Shown: positions 1-8,042, counted from the first letter of the stretch. The stretch: DNA of 28,708 nucleotides from RGIG6353 sp045594565 (GCA_045594565.1 JAZNYT010000041.1:1-28708); one strand, 5' to 3'. The notes: generated by a model from the sequence alone, not told the origin. Program-made: numbers and translations.

Positions 1-20
1 CTTTTACAACAATGAACGTA

Positions 21-65
21 TCCAAACAAAAACAAAACTGACTCCGCTTGAAAAACGAAGTCAGT
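21..65 (-). terminator. Rho-independent terminator after ruvX
   Basis: Read on the minus strand, a 10-bp stem (arms at 56-65 and 37-46, one G-T wobble) encloses a 9-base loop and is followed by a T-rich run over 36-21. It lies about 80 bases past the ruvX stop and probably ends the amidotransferase/unknown protein/ruvX transcript. Confidence 0.75.
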
Positions 66-146
66 ATGTTGCTTAAAATTTAATATTTTCTACCAAGGAT
101 TCCTTTTTTTGTGCTGTCCGTACAAAACGGGGCACAACATGAACAT

Positions 147-572
147 TTAGTTCATAGCATTTCTTTTTCTCTTATCAATAAAGCTCTGAAGAATAATCTC
201 TGCCGCAACTGTATCGACGATTCCTCTCTTTTTGCTCTTTTTAGTACCCGACATATTCATAAAAGAGTAAGCGGTAACGGTAGTGCAACGCTCGTCGGAG
301 GTCTCAATAGGCAGGTCGGTCAGCGTTTTAAGGATTTCAATGAAAGCAAGAGTATTTTCAACTCTGAACCCTCTTGTGCCGTCCATATTGAGAGGAAGAC
401 CTACAACAATCATTTCGGCACCCTCGGCTTTTGCAATTTCTGCCGATATCTCTGCCGCCCCTCTCATACCTCTTACCTTTTCGGTGCGAAGTCCGGTGGC
501 GAGTATTTCATCCTTATCACAGGTAGCAAAGCCAACGCGCGCATCTCCGTAATCTATTCCAAGAATTCTGAT
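147..572 (-). CDS. ruvX: RuvX/YqgF-family putative pre-16S rRNA nuclease (Holliday junction resolvase fold)
   Basis: This is a cytoplasmic RNase H-fold nuclease of the YqgF family, linked to maturation of the 5' end of 16S rRNA and first named as a Holliday junction resolvase. Family motifs are visible in order: RILGIDYGDARVG at the N-terminus, GLPLNMDGT in the middle, DERCTTVTA, and VDTVAAEIILQSF near the C-terminus, which supplies the last acidic residue. No ATG, GTG or TTG lies at the expected start. An ATC codon at 572-570 sits 9 bases after an AGGA that overlaps the upstream stop codon. It gives a 141-residue protein starting M-RILGIDYG, which is the usual family length. The only conventional in-frame choice is TTG at 635, which adds 21 basic residues, overlaps the upstream gene by 52 bases and has no ribosome site. 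The gene is last in its operon, 11 bases after the previous stop. The function call is firm; the start is inferred. Confidence 0.88.
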   Translation of the reverse strand: MRILGIDYGDARVGFATCDKDEILATGLRTEKVRGMRGAAEISAEIAKAEGAEMIVVGLPLNMDGTRGFRVENTLAFIEILKTLTDLPIETSDERCTTVTAYSFMNMSGTKKSKKRGIVDTVAAEIILQSFIDKRKRNAMN

Positions 573-583
573 AAAATCACATC

Positions 584-1837
584 CTATTCTATAGCTTTTA
601 TAAGCACGTCTTTTCCGTCGCCGAAGACAGTACAAATGTGAGTGTCTTTGTTTCCTTCGGAAAGAAGAGCATTCGAAAGTCCTTCTGCGCTGACGCTTGA
701 TGTATAAACGTCAATCTTGCCATTCTCTGCTTTTTCCAGAACAAGAAGGGTGGGGGCAGAAAGGGATAAGAAGGTCTCCTTCATAGTGGTAAAATTGAAT
801 ACCGACACCGATGAAACCACCGTATCTCCGCTCTTGTACGAATAGGAGAAGATAATATCGTTTGTATCGTTATTGTCAAAATTGCAGACCTCCACGTCCA
901 GAAGTCCTGCACCACCTACGTGCTTACCGAGAACGTAGATTTTTGAACAATGAACGAGATATGCAACTCCGCCCGCTTTATAAAGGTCGGCGCCCGTTTC
1001 CTCGAAAAATCCCTCGGGCGCAATGTCCGATACACTGCCTATCACTTCGTCTGAAATTCCAAGCTTCTTTTCTTCTCCATAGCTTCGAAGCATCACCTTG
1101 AATTCGTCGAGGGTAGTCTTCACAGGCTCTGCCTCAATAGGCTTTTCGGGCTTGTCCTTGTATACATATGAGAACATATCGCGGAATACGCTGATATTGC
1201 ATCTCTCGCGAAGCTCCACGTCTTTTTTACCGCTTGTAAGGGTTACGGGATAGCGGATACAAAGAAGAGTGGATTCGGGGAGAAGCTTGAAGCCGGGCAT
1301 ATAAGATACGTCAAGGTCACGAAGATATACCGCGTAGTCGTTTATAGCAAATTCGGGAGTATACCCAAGCGCTTCGGAGAGCGGCATAAGAACGTTTGTG
1401 TCCTTGGCAACACCGAAATACTTCTCATCGAGAAGGTATATCATAGAGTCACCTGCGATTATCTGCGCCGCAAAGCTGTCGCCAACGGTCTTCTGTACGT
1501 CATAAGCGGTGTACCCTGTAGCAAAATCACCCGTCTCGTCGTTGAAGGTGTCACTTGCATCAAGGGCGGTAAGCTCAATATAGTCCACGTACTTTTTGCC
1601 ATCGTTGTTATAGTCCTCCTTCATAACGGTGGCAATAGACTCCTGAAGATACCCCTCTCCCTGAAAGGCAATAGCCGCAGGTCCCATATAGAGGAAGTTC
1701 GCATCAGGCTTATCCTTTGTGAAAAGCTGAATTGTGGATATTACTATAAAAATCGCGAACACAGCTATAACTATTGTTGCAACCTTGTTATGATACCAGA
1801 AGTTTTCTAGCTTCTGGCGAAAATTCATTTTTTTCAT
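584..1837 (-). CDS. N-terminally anchored membrane protein of unknown function
   Basis: I do not recognise a named family. The 417-residue protein has a short basic N-terminus, a single hydrophobic segment at about residues 19-38, and then a long polar region that should lie outside the membrane. Two acidic stretches resemble calcium-binding or FG-GAP-like loops (DYNNDGKKYVDY near residue 75 and NFDNNDTNDI near residue 310), but the full repeat pattern is absent. The ATG at 1837 is preceded by AAAGGA at 7-base spacing. The gene starts 11 bases after the amidotransferase stop, and ruvX follows with 11 bases between, so all three are probably co-transcribed. Similar single-span proteins of unknown role are, from memory, common in Clostridia. 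The coding call is firm, and no function is offered. Confidence 0.85.
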   Translation of the reverse strand: MKKMNFRQKLENFWYHNKVATIVIAVFAIFIVISTIQLFTKDKPDANFLYMGPAAIAFQGEGYLQESIATVMKEDYNNDGKKYVDYIELTALDASDTFNDETGDFATGYTAYDVQKTVGDSFAAQIIAGDSMIYLLDEKYFGVAKDTNVLMPLSEALGYTPEFAINDYAVYLRDLDVSYMPGFKLLPESTLLCIRYPVTLTSGKKDVELRERCNISVFRDMFSYVYKDKPEKPIEAEPVKTTLDEFKVMLRSYGEEKKLGISDEVIGSVSDIAPEGFFEETGADLYKAGGVAYLVHCSKIYVLGKHVGGAGLLDVEVCNFDNNDTNDIIFSYSYKSGDTVVSSVSVFNFTTMKETFLSLSAPTLLVLEKAENGKIDVYTSSVSAEGLSNALLSEGNKDTHICTVFGDGKDVLIKAIE

Positions 1838-1848
1838 ATACAGTTCCT

Positions 1849-2538
1849 TTATTTTTGACTGTTTTTACGGCAGCATTCTACAAAATTTTTAAAGAATTTA
1901 CGCTCAATTACGTCACCGTTGTGATAAGAAAGCTCGGGATGCCATTCGGTGGCAAAAATCTTTCTTTCTTTGTTTTCGATAGCCTCAACAACGCCGTCAA
2001 CGCTTCTCGCAACAACGTCAAAGCCGTCAGCAACCCTTCCGAGCTTCCAGTTGTGATACGAATTTACAACTGCCTTTTCACTTCCAAAAACGTCATAAAC
2101 AAAGGAGCCTTTAACTATATCTATCTCGTGGCGCACCTCGTCACCGTAGTGATTCGGACCATCTGTATTCTTGACGATATCTCCTCCGAAATATATGTTT
2201 ATATCCTGAAAGCCGCCGCAAATACCGAAAATAGGCTTACCTGCCTTTTCAAAGCACTCGATAGCCTTTGAATCAAGGGCGTACTCGTCAACCTCTTGCG
2301 GAGGATTAAGGGGGGTACCTCCGAAATATTTGGGGTCTATATCCATTGCGCTTCCCGGAATAATGAGTCCGTCGCAGATGTCGCAAACGTCCTCAATGTC
2401 ATATTTCGTCAATATGGCGCAAAGACCTACTTGGTTTTCTTCCGCTAAAAGAGGGAAAAATCTTGTAATATAAAATCGGCTATCCCAAACCTCGTTTTCT
2501 TTCATATCAACGTGTCTGAGCAGTGTCGCAAGCTTCAT
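1849..2538 (-). CDS. Class I glutamine amidotransferase-like hydrolase, peptidase C26 (PuuD) type
   Basis: This family hydrolyses gamma-glutamyl amide bonds; PuuD itself cleaves gamma-glutamyl-GABA. The 229-residue protein is a stand-alone amidotransferase domain. The nucleophile is Cys107 in FGICGGFQDIN, and the His200/Glu202 pair lies in ATEWHPE. The segment VNSYHNWK followed by DGVVEAIE is typical of C26 enzymes. Most relatives have GICRG at the nucleophile elbow; here the Arg is Gly, so the exact substrate is unclear. The gene has its own promoter (2582-2610) and an AGGAG ribosome site, is first of three minus-strand genes, and diverges from the ceramidase-like pair across about 200 bases. 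A link to amide or polyamine breakdown is inference only. Confidence 0.85.
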   Translation of the reverse strand: MKLATLLRHVDMKENEVWDSRFYITRFFPLLAEENQVGLCAILTKYDIEDVCDICDGLIIPGSAMDIDPKYFGGTPLNPPQEVDEYALDSKAIECFEKAGKPIFGICGGFQDINIYFGGDIVKNTDGPNHYGDEVRHEIDIVKGSFVYDVFGSEKAVVNSYHNWKLGRVADGFDVVARSVDGVVEAIENKERKIFATEWHPELSYHNGDVIERKFFKNFVECCRKNSQK

Positions 2539-2581
2539 AGTAATATATCTCCTTTTGTTAGCTTTAAAATAGACATTTCAT

Positions 2582-2610
2582 ATTGTATATCATTTTATCA
2601 CTGTTGTCAA
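2582..2610 (-). promoter_or_regulatory. Sigma-A promoter of the amidotransferase operon, with overlapping dyad
   Basis: On the minus strand there is TTGACA (2610-2605), a 17-base spacer and TACAAT (2587-2582), about 45 bases before the start codon. A 13-base dyad, TTGTCA-A-TGACAA at 2604-2616, covers the -35 box and could be a repressor site. Confidence 0.75.
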
Positions 2611-2681
2611 TGACAAGTGGGTGAACATTTTGCAAATTGTGTAAAAATATAATGAAAAATTGTACTTGATAAATAAAAATA

Positions 2682-2710
2682 TTGCATTTATTGTGTATAT
2701 GTGATAAAAT
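2682..2710 (+). promoter_or_regulatory. Sigma-A promoter of the ceramidase-like operon
   Basis: TTGCAT (2682-2687), a 17-base spacer and TAAAAT (2705-2710) with an extended TGA just before the -10 box. The box ends 28 bases before the start codon, so the leader is very short. It faces away from the amidotransferase promoter. Confidence 0.65.
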
Positions 2711-2738
2711 TTATTAAAAAAATAAAAGGAGAATGCTA

Positions 2739-4049
2739 ATGAGTTTACTTGTAGGATACGGCAGAAAAAGTATACACCCAAAAGAGCCCACCCCCCTCGG
2801 AGGTATGGGCAGCAGTTCCAACAGATTTTTTAATAATACACTCGATGAGCTGAAAGCAACGGCTATTGCCTTCAAGGATGGGGAAGAAGCGGTTATTCTT
2901 ATGACCATTGACATTATCGGCTGCTCTCCTGTCATAGTTAAAGCAAGAACTGAGATGTCAAAGCTTCTCGGCATTGATGAGTCGAGAATTATGATAACGT
3001 GTACTCATACTCATTCCGGACCCGATATGTATAGTGCGGAAGAGGCGATAGGACGCTATAGTCCCGTACTTACAGAAGGAATTATAGAAGCCGCGAGGGA
3101 AGCGTTGAGCGACCTTGCTCCGGCAAAGCTTTACGGCGCAAAGACCGAAACCGCAGGACTTAACTTTGTCCGTCACTACAGAATGAACGACGGTACCGTC
3201 TATGGAGACAACTTCGGAAATAAGGCTTCGGGATTTGCCGATTACGCCACCGAAAACGACCCCGAAATGCTGCTTATGAAAATTGAGCGTGAGGGAAAGA
3301 AGGATATCCTTGCCGTCAACTGGCAGGCGCACCCCAAGCTTACGGGCGGACTTTTGAAATTCGATATTTCTGCCGACTTCGTTTCCTCATTTAGAGATGC
3401 GATTGAGCGTGACACCGATATGCTTTTTGCTTTCTTCCTCGGTGCAGCAGGTAACCAGAATCCCGAGAGCTACATTGCTTCTCACAAGCATAATAGGGAT
3501 TATATTTCCTATGGCGAAAAGCTTGCAGACTATGCAAAAGAGGCGCTTTCGAGACTTTCAGAAATAGAAGGTGAAGGGATAGAGACAAAAGAGCTTATCC
3601 TTCAAGAAAAAACCACTCGTGAAAATATCCACCTTCTTGACAAATGCCTCGAAATACATAAATTTTTCATTGAAACGGCAGACCGCGACGAAGCAAACCG
3701 CCGTGCTCGCGAAATAGGACTCACCTCAGTTTACGAGGCAGGTGCTATAACAGGAAGACCTAACCTTCCCGAAACCCTTGATATTGCACTTTATGCCACA
3801 AGAATAGGCGGTATGGCATTTACCAATGCTCCTGCCGAAATGTTCAGTACGAGCGGTAAGTACGTCAAGAAAAATTCTCCCTTTGATATGACCTTCTTTA
3901 TTACCTGCTCGAATAACGCACGAGGCTACTTTGCAACAAATGATGCCTACGACTACAGATGCTACGAAAGCGTTACCTCTCGTTTTAATAAAGGAATTGC
4001 CGAAAAGGTTTCGGACACTCTTGTAGATATGTTAAATGAAATTAAATAA
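2739..4049 (+). CDS. Neutral/alkaline ceramidase-like zinc hydrolase, cytosolic copy
   Basis: The protein is related to the N-terminal catalytic domain of neutral ceramidases, zinc amidases that cleave N-acyl sphingosines. Probable zinc ligands are present in the right order: His90 in CTHTHSGPD, His198 in NWQAHPK, Glu367 in APAEMF and Tyr397 in RGYFAT. The hexapeptide that carries the nucleophilic Ser in studied ceramidases (GDVSPN-like) appears here as AAGNQNP, without Ser, so the chemistry or substrate probably differs. There is no signal peptide and no C-terminal immunoglobulin-like domain (436 residues against roughly 650 in full enzymes). The ATG at 2739 lies 7 bases after GGAG; the ATG at 2733 is too close to that site. 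The next gene is a paralogue 13 bases downstream. Real substrate unknown. Confidence 0.85.
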   Translation: MSLLVGYGRKSIHPKEPTPLGGMGSSSNRFFNNTLDELKATAIAFKDGEEAVILMTIDIIGCSPVIVKARTEMSKLLGIDESRIMITCTHTHSGPDMYSAEEAIGRYSPVLTEGIIEAAREALSDLAPAKLYGAKTETAGLNFVRHYRMNDGTVYGDNFGNKASGFADYATENDPEMLLMKIEREGKKDILAVNWQAHPKLTGGLLKFDISADFVSSFRDAIERDTDMLFAFFLGAAGNQNPESYIASHKHNRDYISYGEKLADYAKEALSRLSEIEGEGIETKELILQEKTTRENIHLLDKCLEIHKFFIETADRDEANRRAREIGLTSVYEAGAITGRPNLPETLDIALYATRIGGMAFTNAPAEMFSTSGKYVKKNSPFDMTFFITCSNNARGYFATNDAYDYRCYESVTSRFNKGIAEKVSDTLVDMLNEIK

Positions 4050-4062
4050 AAGGAGAATTATT

Positions 4063-5478
4063 GTGAAGAAAATCGTTTTATTAGCACTTGCTCTTCTTCT
4101 TGCATTTACGATGATTTCGTGTACAGAAGAGGAAACCGTTTCCGTTGACACGCTTCAAGTAGGCTTCGGACGTGAATCTATTCACCCCACCGAGTCAGTA
4201 CCCCTTGCAGGCTTTGGAAATACCTCGTCAAGATTTTCAAAGGTTACCCTTGACATGCTCCAATCCACTTGCGTAGCGTTTAAATCGGGTGACGACTTAT
4301 GCCTTCTCTACACAAACGACCTTATAAACAGTTCAAAAAAGTGGAGCACACCTATAATTGAAGAAATATCAGGCAAAACGGGCGTTCCTACCGAGCGTAT
4401 CTTCTTTACGGCGACACACACTCATTCAGCACCCGACGTTACCAGCACAGAGCCCGTTATGGAAGTATATAGAGAATTTTTGAAGACGCAGATGGTGAAG
4501 GCAGCAGAGGAAGCGATAGCCGACCTTGCACCTGCAACCCTCTACGGAAGCAAGATCGAAACCGAGGGACTTAACTTTATAAGACATTATACCATTGCCG
4601 ACGGAACTGTGGCAGGCGACAACTTCGGTGACTATTCGGCTGGTATTACAGGTCACGCAGGTGAAAACGACCCCGAAATGATAGTACTTAAAGCCGAGCG
4701 CGAAGGGGAAAAGAAGGATATAATCCTTGTAAACTGGCAAGCTCATCCCAAGCAGTCGGGTACAGGCTCACAGCTTAATATCTCGGCAGACTACGTAGCG
4801 CCTTTTCGCGAAAACGTAGAAGCGTTTGCAGATGCTCACTGTGCATTCTTCCTTGGCGCCGCAGGTAACGAAAATCCTACAAGCTACAAGTCGGGGGAGA
4901 CCCGTACAAGCGATTTTACCATCCACGGCTCACTTCTTGCACAATATGCTCTGTCCGCCCTTGAAAATCTTGAAAAGATAGAAGGCAAGGGAATCGAGTT
5001 TGAAAGCCTCACCGCAACGGAAGAATACACTCAGGAGAAAATAGACCTTTACGATAAAGCCGTAAAGGTAGTTGACAGATGGTATTCTTCCGGCGTTAAG
5101 AGCAAGGGCGAAGCTCTTGCAAAGAAGTATGGCTTTGTAAGTGTATATGAAGCATCTGCTATTAAAGCACGTGCCGAGCGAATTCAGCGAAATGAGCTTA
5201 GTGGCGATATTACCTACTATGCAACCAGAATAGGCGATTTTGCATTTATTTGCGCGCCTTATGAAATGTTTGCCGAATCGGGCAGATTCATCAAGGACAA
5301 CTCACCCTTCAAATATACCTTCATAAACTCTTGCGCAACAGATTCACAGGGTTACTTTGCAGTGGAATCAGCTTACGACTACCACGCTTATGAAGCGTAT
5401 AATTCAAGGTTCACAAAGGGTATTGCAGAAAGATCTGCAGACAGATTTGTTGAACTTCTCAAAAAACTCCACGAATAA
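4063..5478 (+). CDS. Neutral/alkaline ceramidase-like hydrolase, lipoprotein copy
   Basis: This is a paralogue of the preceding gene, colinear along its whole length, but with a 20-residue lipoprotein signal ending MISC, Cys20 being the predicted lipidation site. After that comes VGFGRESIHP, matching VGYGRKSIHP at the start of the cytosolic copy. The metal-site motifs recur (ATHTHSAPD, NWQAHPK, APYEMF, QGYFAV), and the nucleophile loop again lacks Ser (AAGNENP). The start is GTG at 4063, 6 bases after AAAGGAGA; the upstream in-frame ATG at 4036 lies inside the previous gene and would spoil the signal peptide. The protein should sit on the outer face of the membrane, giving one related enzyme outside and one inside the cell. 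A strong terminator follows the stop directly. Confidence 0.87.
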   Translation: MKKIVLLALALLLAFTMISCTEEETVSVDTLQVGFGRESIHPTESVPLAGFGNTSSRFSKVTLDMLQSTCVAFKSGDDLCLLYTNDLINSSKKWSTPIIEEISGKTGVPTERIFFTATHTHSAPDVTSTEPVMEVYREFLKTQMVKAAEEAIADLAPATLYGSKIETEGLNFIRHYTIADGTVAGDNFGDYSAGITGHAGENDPEMIVLKAEREGEKKDIILVNWQAHPKQSGTGSQLNISADYVAPFRENVEAFADAHCAFFLGAAGNENPTSYKSGETRTSDFTIHGSLLAQYALSALENLEKIEGKGIEFESLTATEEYTQEKIDLYDKAVKVVDRWYSSGVKSKGEALAKKYGFVSVYEASAIKARAERIQRNELSGDITYYATRIGDFAFICAPYEMFAESGRFIKDNSPFKYTFINSCATDSQGYFAVESAYDYHAYEAYNSRFTKGIAERSADRFVELLKKLHE

Positions 5479-5483
5479 AAAAC

Positions 5484-5510
5484 AAGGCAGAAGCTAAAAG
5501 CTTCTGCCTT
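5484..5510. terminator. Bidirectional terminator between convergent genes
   Basis: A perfect 11-bp stem (5484-5494 with 5500-5510) has the loop TAAAA. It is followed by AAATTTT on the plus strand and GTTTTTT on the minus strand. It serves the ceramidase-like operon and the MATE gene that converges on it. Confidence 0.92.
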
Positions 5511-5515
5511 AAATT

Positions 5516-6856
5516 TTACTTGAGTATTTTCTTAAGGTAATAATGACAGGGCGGAATAACGAACAAAAGAGCACCGAGCCACGCGCCCGTTTCAACGAAG
5601 TATATGACCTCTCTGCCCCAAAGGACGTAAAAAACCTCTGCAAAGAGTATTCTCACAATACATTCCCCAAAGCCCGAAATCATTGACCAGGTTGAATTAC
5701 CTATGGCTTGAAGGGTGGAACGATAAACGTAGATGAGATATAGTATAACAAGTGAGCACAGCATCACAAAGAGATACCTGTAGGCTATTTCAAGTGATTC
5801 TGCCGCCCCTGCTTCTGCAGGGTCGATGAAAAGGGATAAAAGAAATTTTCCAAGCACCAGCATTATAACGGATACCACTACCGAAAAGAAAACGCAAATG
5901 GAAAATGAAATGTAAAATCCCTTTTTAACACGCTCGACGTTACCTATTCCAAAGTTTTGTGACATAAAGGTGGTAATTGACTGACCCAGTGCTATGGCGG
6001 TGCACTCAAACATTCCGTAAAGTCTGTTTGTAGCGGTATAAGCCGCGATGAATATACTTCCTTCAAGATTAACTGCCGATTGAAGCACAAGACCGCCCAC
6101 CGACAAAACTGCATTTTGAGCAGCAAGAGGCAAGCTGAATTTCAAAAGACTTGAAGCAAGTGCACCATCCCACCTGTAATATTCCTTTTTAATCTCTATA
6201 TACGGAATTTTCTTTATTTCGAAGATACAGTATATAAACGAAACGAGCTGGGAAATGACCGATGCAAGAGCTGCACCTAAAACACCCCAAGGAATCACCA
6301 TTACAAAAAGTATGTCAAGTCCGATATTCAGTACCGCCGCAATTATCATAGCGATAAGAGGTGATTTTCCGTCGCCGAAAGCACGAAGAACAGCGGATGT
6401 AAGGTTGTAACCCATAACCGCAAAGGTACCGCCTATCGTTACGTAGAGATAAATTACGGCATCCTCCATTATTTCGGGCGGTGTATCAAGAAGAACGAGG
6501 AGGGGTCTTGAAAGCAGAATACCGAAAACCGTAAAAATAACGCTTATAATAAAAGAAAGAATAACCGACATACCGAAGCATCGGTTTATCATATTTTTGT
6601 CATTCATACCGAAATAACGGGAAATAAAGGTAGAGAAGCCGTATGTCAGCGCCATAATGCTCCAGGATATTATTCCGTATATCCATCCTGTACATCCCAC
6701 CGCCGCAAGAGCCGATACTCCCACACCTCTGCCGACGATTGCAGTGTCAACTATAAAATAAAGCTGCTGCCCGATATTCGTAATAATGAGAGGTAAAGCA
6801 AAGGAAAGTATAAGACGGGTAGGATTGCCCTCCGTCATATTCGTAATTCTTGCCAT
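5516..6856 (-). CDS. MATE family multidrug/organic cation exporter
   Basis: MATE transporters expel cationic drugs or metabolites in exchange for Na+ or H+. The 446-residue protein starts with the usual signature (TEGNPTRLILSFALPLIITN, then QLYFIVDTAIVGR) and has about twelve hydrophobic segments in two six-helix halves. The second half begins near residue 235 with SLLKFSLPLAAQNAVLS. GGGAGGTGA-type ribosome pairing lies just upstream of the ATG at 6856. The gene is alone, with its own promoter at 6883-6911 and a shared terminator downstream. Substrate cannot be read from sequence. Confidence 0.93.
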   Translation of the reverse strand: MARITNMTEGNPTRLILSFALPLIITNIGQQLYFIVDTAIVGRGVGVSALAAVGCTGWIYGIISWSIMALTYGFSTFISRYFGMNDKNMINRCFGMSVILSFIISVIFTVFGILLSRPLLVLLDTPPEIMEDAVIYLYVTIGGTFAVMGYNLTSAVLRAFGDGKSPLIAMIIAAVLNIGLDILFVMVIPWGVLGAALASVISQLVSFIYCIFEIKKIPYIEIKKEYYRWDGALASSLLKFSLPLAAQNAVLSVGGLVLQSAVNLEGSIFIAAYTATNRLYGMFECTAIALGQSITTFMSQNFGIGNVERVKKGFYISFSICVFFSVVVSVIMLVLGKFLLSLFIDPAEAGAAESLEIAYRYLFVMLCSLVILYLIYVYRSTLQAIGNSTWSMISGFGECIVRILFAEVFYVLWGREVIYFVETGAWLGALLFVIPPCHYYLKKILK

Positions 6857-6882
6857 ATTCTCACCTCCCTTTTATATTCTTT

Positions 6883-6911
6883 ATTTTACCATAGCCGAGG
6901 GCTTTTTACAA
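6883..6911 (-). promoter_or_regulatory. Sigma-A promoter of the MATE gene
   Basis: On the minus strand there is TTGTAA (6911-6906), a 17-base spacer and TAAAAT (6888-6883) with an extended TGG before the -10 box, 26 bases upstream of the start codon. Confidence 0.65.
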
Positions 6912-7088
6912 GAGTCAATTCGTCTATCAGCAATAAAAGTGTTAATGTAAAAAGAAAGGGGATTGGTTTTCTTCCGATGAAGACGGGCGCCCCTCGCCAA
7001 ACACTTTCCACCATTCAAAAGCCGACGCGTTGTCGGTAAGTCAACCAACCTATAAGAATCGTTATAGCTTATGAAGATTGCGGAAATA
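6912..7088. other. Gene-free stretch at the left edge of the accessory block
   Basis: This is most of the 302-base gap between the MATE and nucleotidyltransferase starts. A GC-richer patch at about 6955-7030 contrasts with AT-rich flanks and is free of stops for over 25 codons in two plus-strand frames. It holds small dyads: GGGCGCCC, CCGAC/GTCGG around GCGTT, and CTATAA/TTATAG. No start with a ribosome site is visible. It may be the remnant of a lost gene, a structured leader, or a repeated mobile-element end. Confidence 0.4.
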
Positions 7089-7117
7089 TTGAAATTTAGA
7101 ATAATTTATGGTATAAT
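7089..7117 (+). promoter_or_regulatory. Sigma-A promoter of the nucleotidyltransferase gene
   Basis: TTGAAA (7089-7094), a 17-base spacer and TATAAT (7112-7117) with an extended TGG before the -10 box. The -35, spacer length and extended -10 are identical to those of the AlbA_2 gene at 9374-9402. Confidence 0.82.
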
Positions 7118-7158
7118 GCAATCAGTTCGATAAATTCCAATTTTACAGGGGTATTAAG

Positions 7159-7818
7159 ATGATAGATATTACTGCTTGGATGCAAAACTTCTTGCAGACA
7201 TTAAATGAGACTTTCGCAAACCGTGTGTGGTTTGTTGGTTTACAAGGCAGTTACGGCCGTGGTGAAGCAACAGAAACAAGTGATATTGATATTGTAGTAA
7301 TTTTGGATGAATTGTCTTCCATGGACATTCAAGCTTATAATACGATGTTGGACACCCTTGCTCACAGAGAATTGATTTGCGGTTTTATATCGGGCACTAA
7401 TGAAATTATGAATTGGGAACCGTCCGACCTTTTTCAGTTTTGTTATGATACGACACCAATTAAGGGTAGCCTGGACAAAGTGTTGGCTCTTATTGATGAG
7501 CGTGCCGTGAACAGAGCAATTAAAATCGGAGCCTGCAATATATTCCACGGATGTGTTCACAATATGCTCCACGAAAAGAGTGAAGATATTTTGCGGGGAC
7601 TGTATAAATCTGCCTCTTTCGTTGTACAAGCAATTGCTTTTAAGCAAACCGGAAACTATATTAGCCATCAAAAAGAATTGCTTCAAGTTGTATCTTTCGA
7701 TGAACGAGCAATTGTGGAAACCTTTATGAATTTGAAAAATGGCGGAACAGTAGAGTTCAATTTGATGTCCGAAACGTTGTTTGCTTGGGCAAAGAAATGG
7801 ATTACCGAAAACGATTAA
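7159..7818 (+). CDS. Nucleotidyltransferase-domain protein (MNT/aminoglycoside adenylyltransferase-like)
   Basis: The enzyme should transfer a nucleotide to an unknown acceptor. The polymerase-beta-type active site is clear: Gly30-Ser31 in GLQGSYGRGEATETSDIDIV, with the metal-binding pair Asp42 and Asp44. The C-terminal half is helical (LYKSASFVVQAIAFKQTGNY, then a KELLQVV segment) and resembles the HEPN-like domain often joined to or paired with such domains. At 219 residues it is shorter than AadA-type resistance enzymes. The ATG at 7159 follows AGGGG at 8-base spacing. It is monocistronic, on the plus strand within an accessory block, and ends at a terminator shared with the AlbA_2 gene. 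It could be a drug-modifying enzyme or an MNT-type antitoxin or toxin; the sequence does not decide. Confidence 0.83.
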   Translation: MIDITAWMQNFLQTLNETFANRVWFVGLQGSYGRGEATETSDIDIVVILDELSSMDIQAYNTMLDTLAHRELICGFISGTNEIMNWEPSDLFQFCYDTTPIKGSLDKVLALIDERAVNRAIKIGACNIFHGCVHNMLHEKSEDILRGLYKSASFVVQAIAFKQTGNYISHQKELLQVVSFDERAIVETFMNLKNGGTVEFNLMSETLFAWAKKWITEND

Positions 7819-7860
7819 ACAAATTCCAATTTGTCGGTCAGTTTGATAAGAATATGCAAA

Positions 7861-7894
7861 AACACCCTATGACTTTTTACAGTCATAGGGTGTT
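7861..7894. terminator. Bidirectional terminator between the two accessory genes
   Basis: A perfect 14-bp stem (7861-7874 with 7881-7894) has a 6-base loop. It is preceded by a run of A and followed by GAATTTT, so it can act on both strands. It lies 42 bases past the nucleotidyltransferase stop and about 185 bases past the AlbA_2 stop. Confidence 0.9.
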
Positions 7895-8042
7895 GAATTT
7901 TAATCAATCGATTTCATTGTGGGGAGCCTCGCTCCACCATTTTCGATATAAGATAATAACCCTTATTTGTCGTTATACGCCATTTTTCATTATCCAAAAT
8001 GCATGAATATAAATTAATAAACACCATATTTCAACTACTTTT

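Noticed and set aside
110..137. Hairpin GTGC-CCGT/ACGG-GCAC after the ruvX stop as a terminator
   Set aside because: On the minus strand it is followed by A, not T. The terminator at 21-65 is the better candidate.
111..641. Long plus-strand frame opposite ruvX
   Set aside because: It is a shadow of ruvX, has no ribosome site, and its product resembles nothing known.
1590..1625. EF-hand or dockerin-like calcium loop (DYNNDGKKYVDY) in the 417-residue protein
   Set aside because: It is a single isolated loop without flanking helices or the conserved Glu at position 12.
4036..4062. Upstream ATG at 4036 as start of the second ceramidase-like gene
   Set aside because: It lies within the previous gene before the ribosome site and would add a basic extension that disrupts the lipoprotein signal; GTG 4063 fits better.
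7918..7942. CTCCACCA, like a tRNA 3' end, beside the accessory genes
   Set aside because: No T-loop, anticodon arm or acceptor partner can be folded upstream, so it is not a tRNA or clear tRNA attachment remnant.
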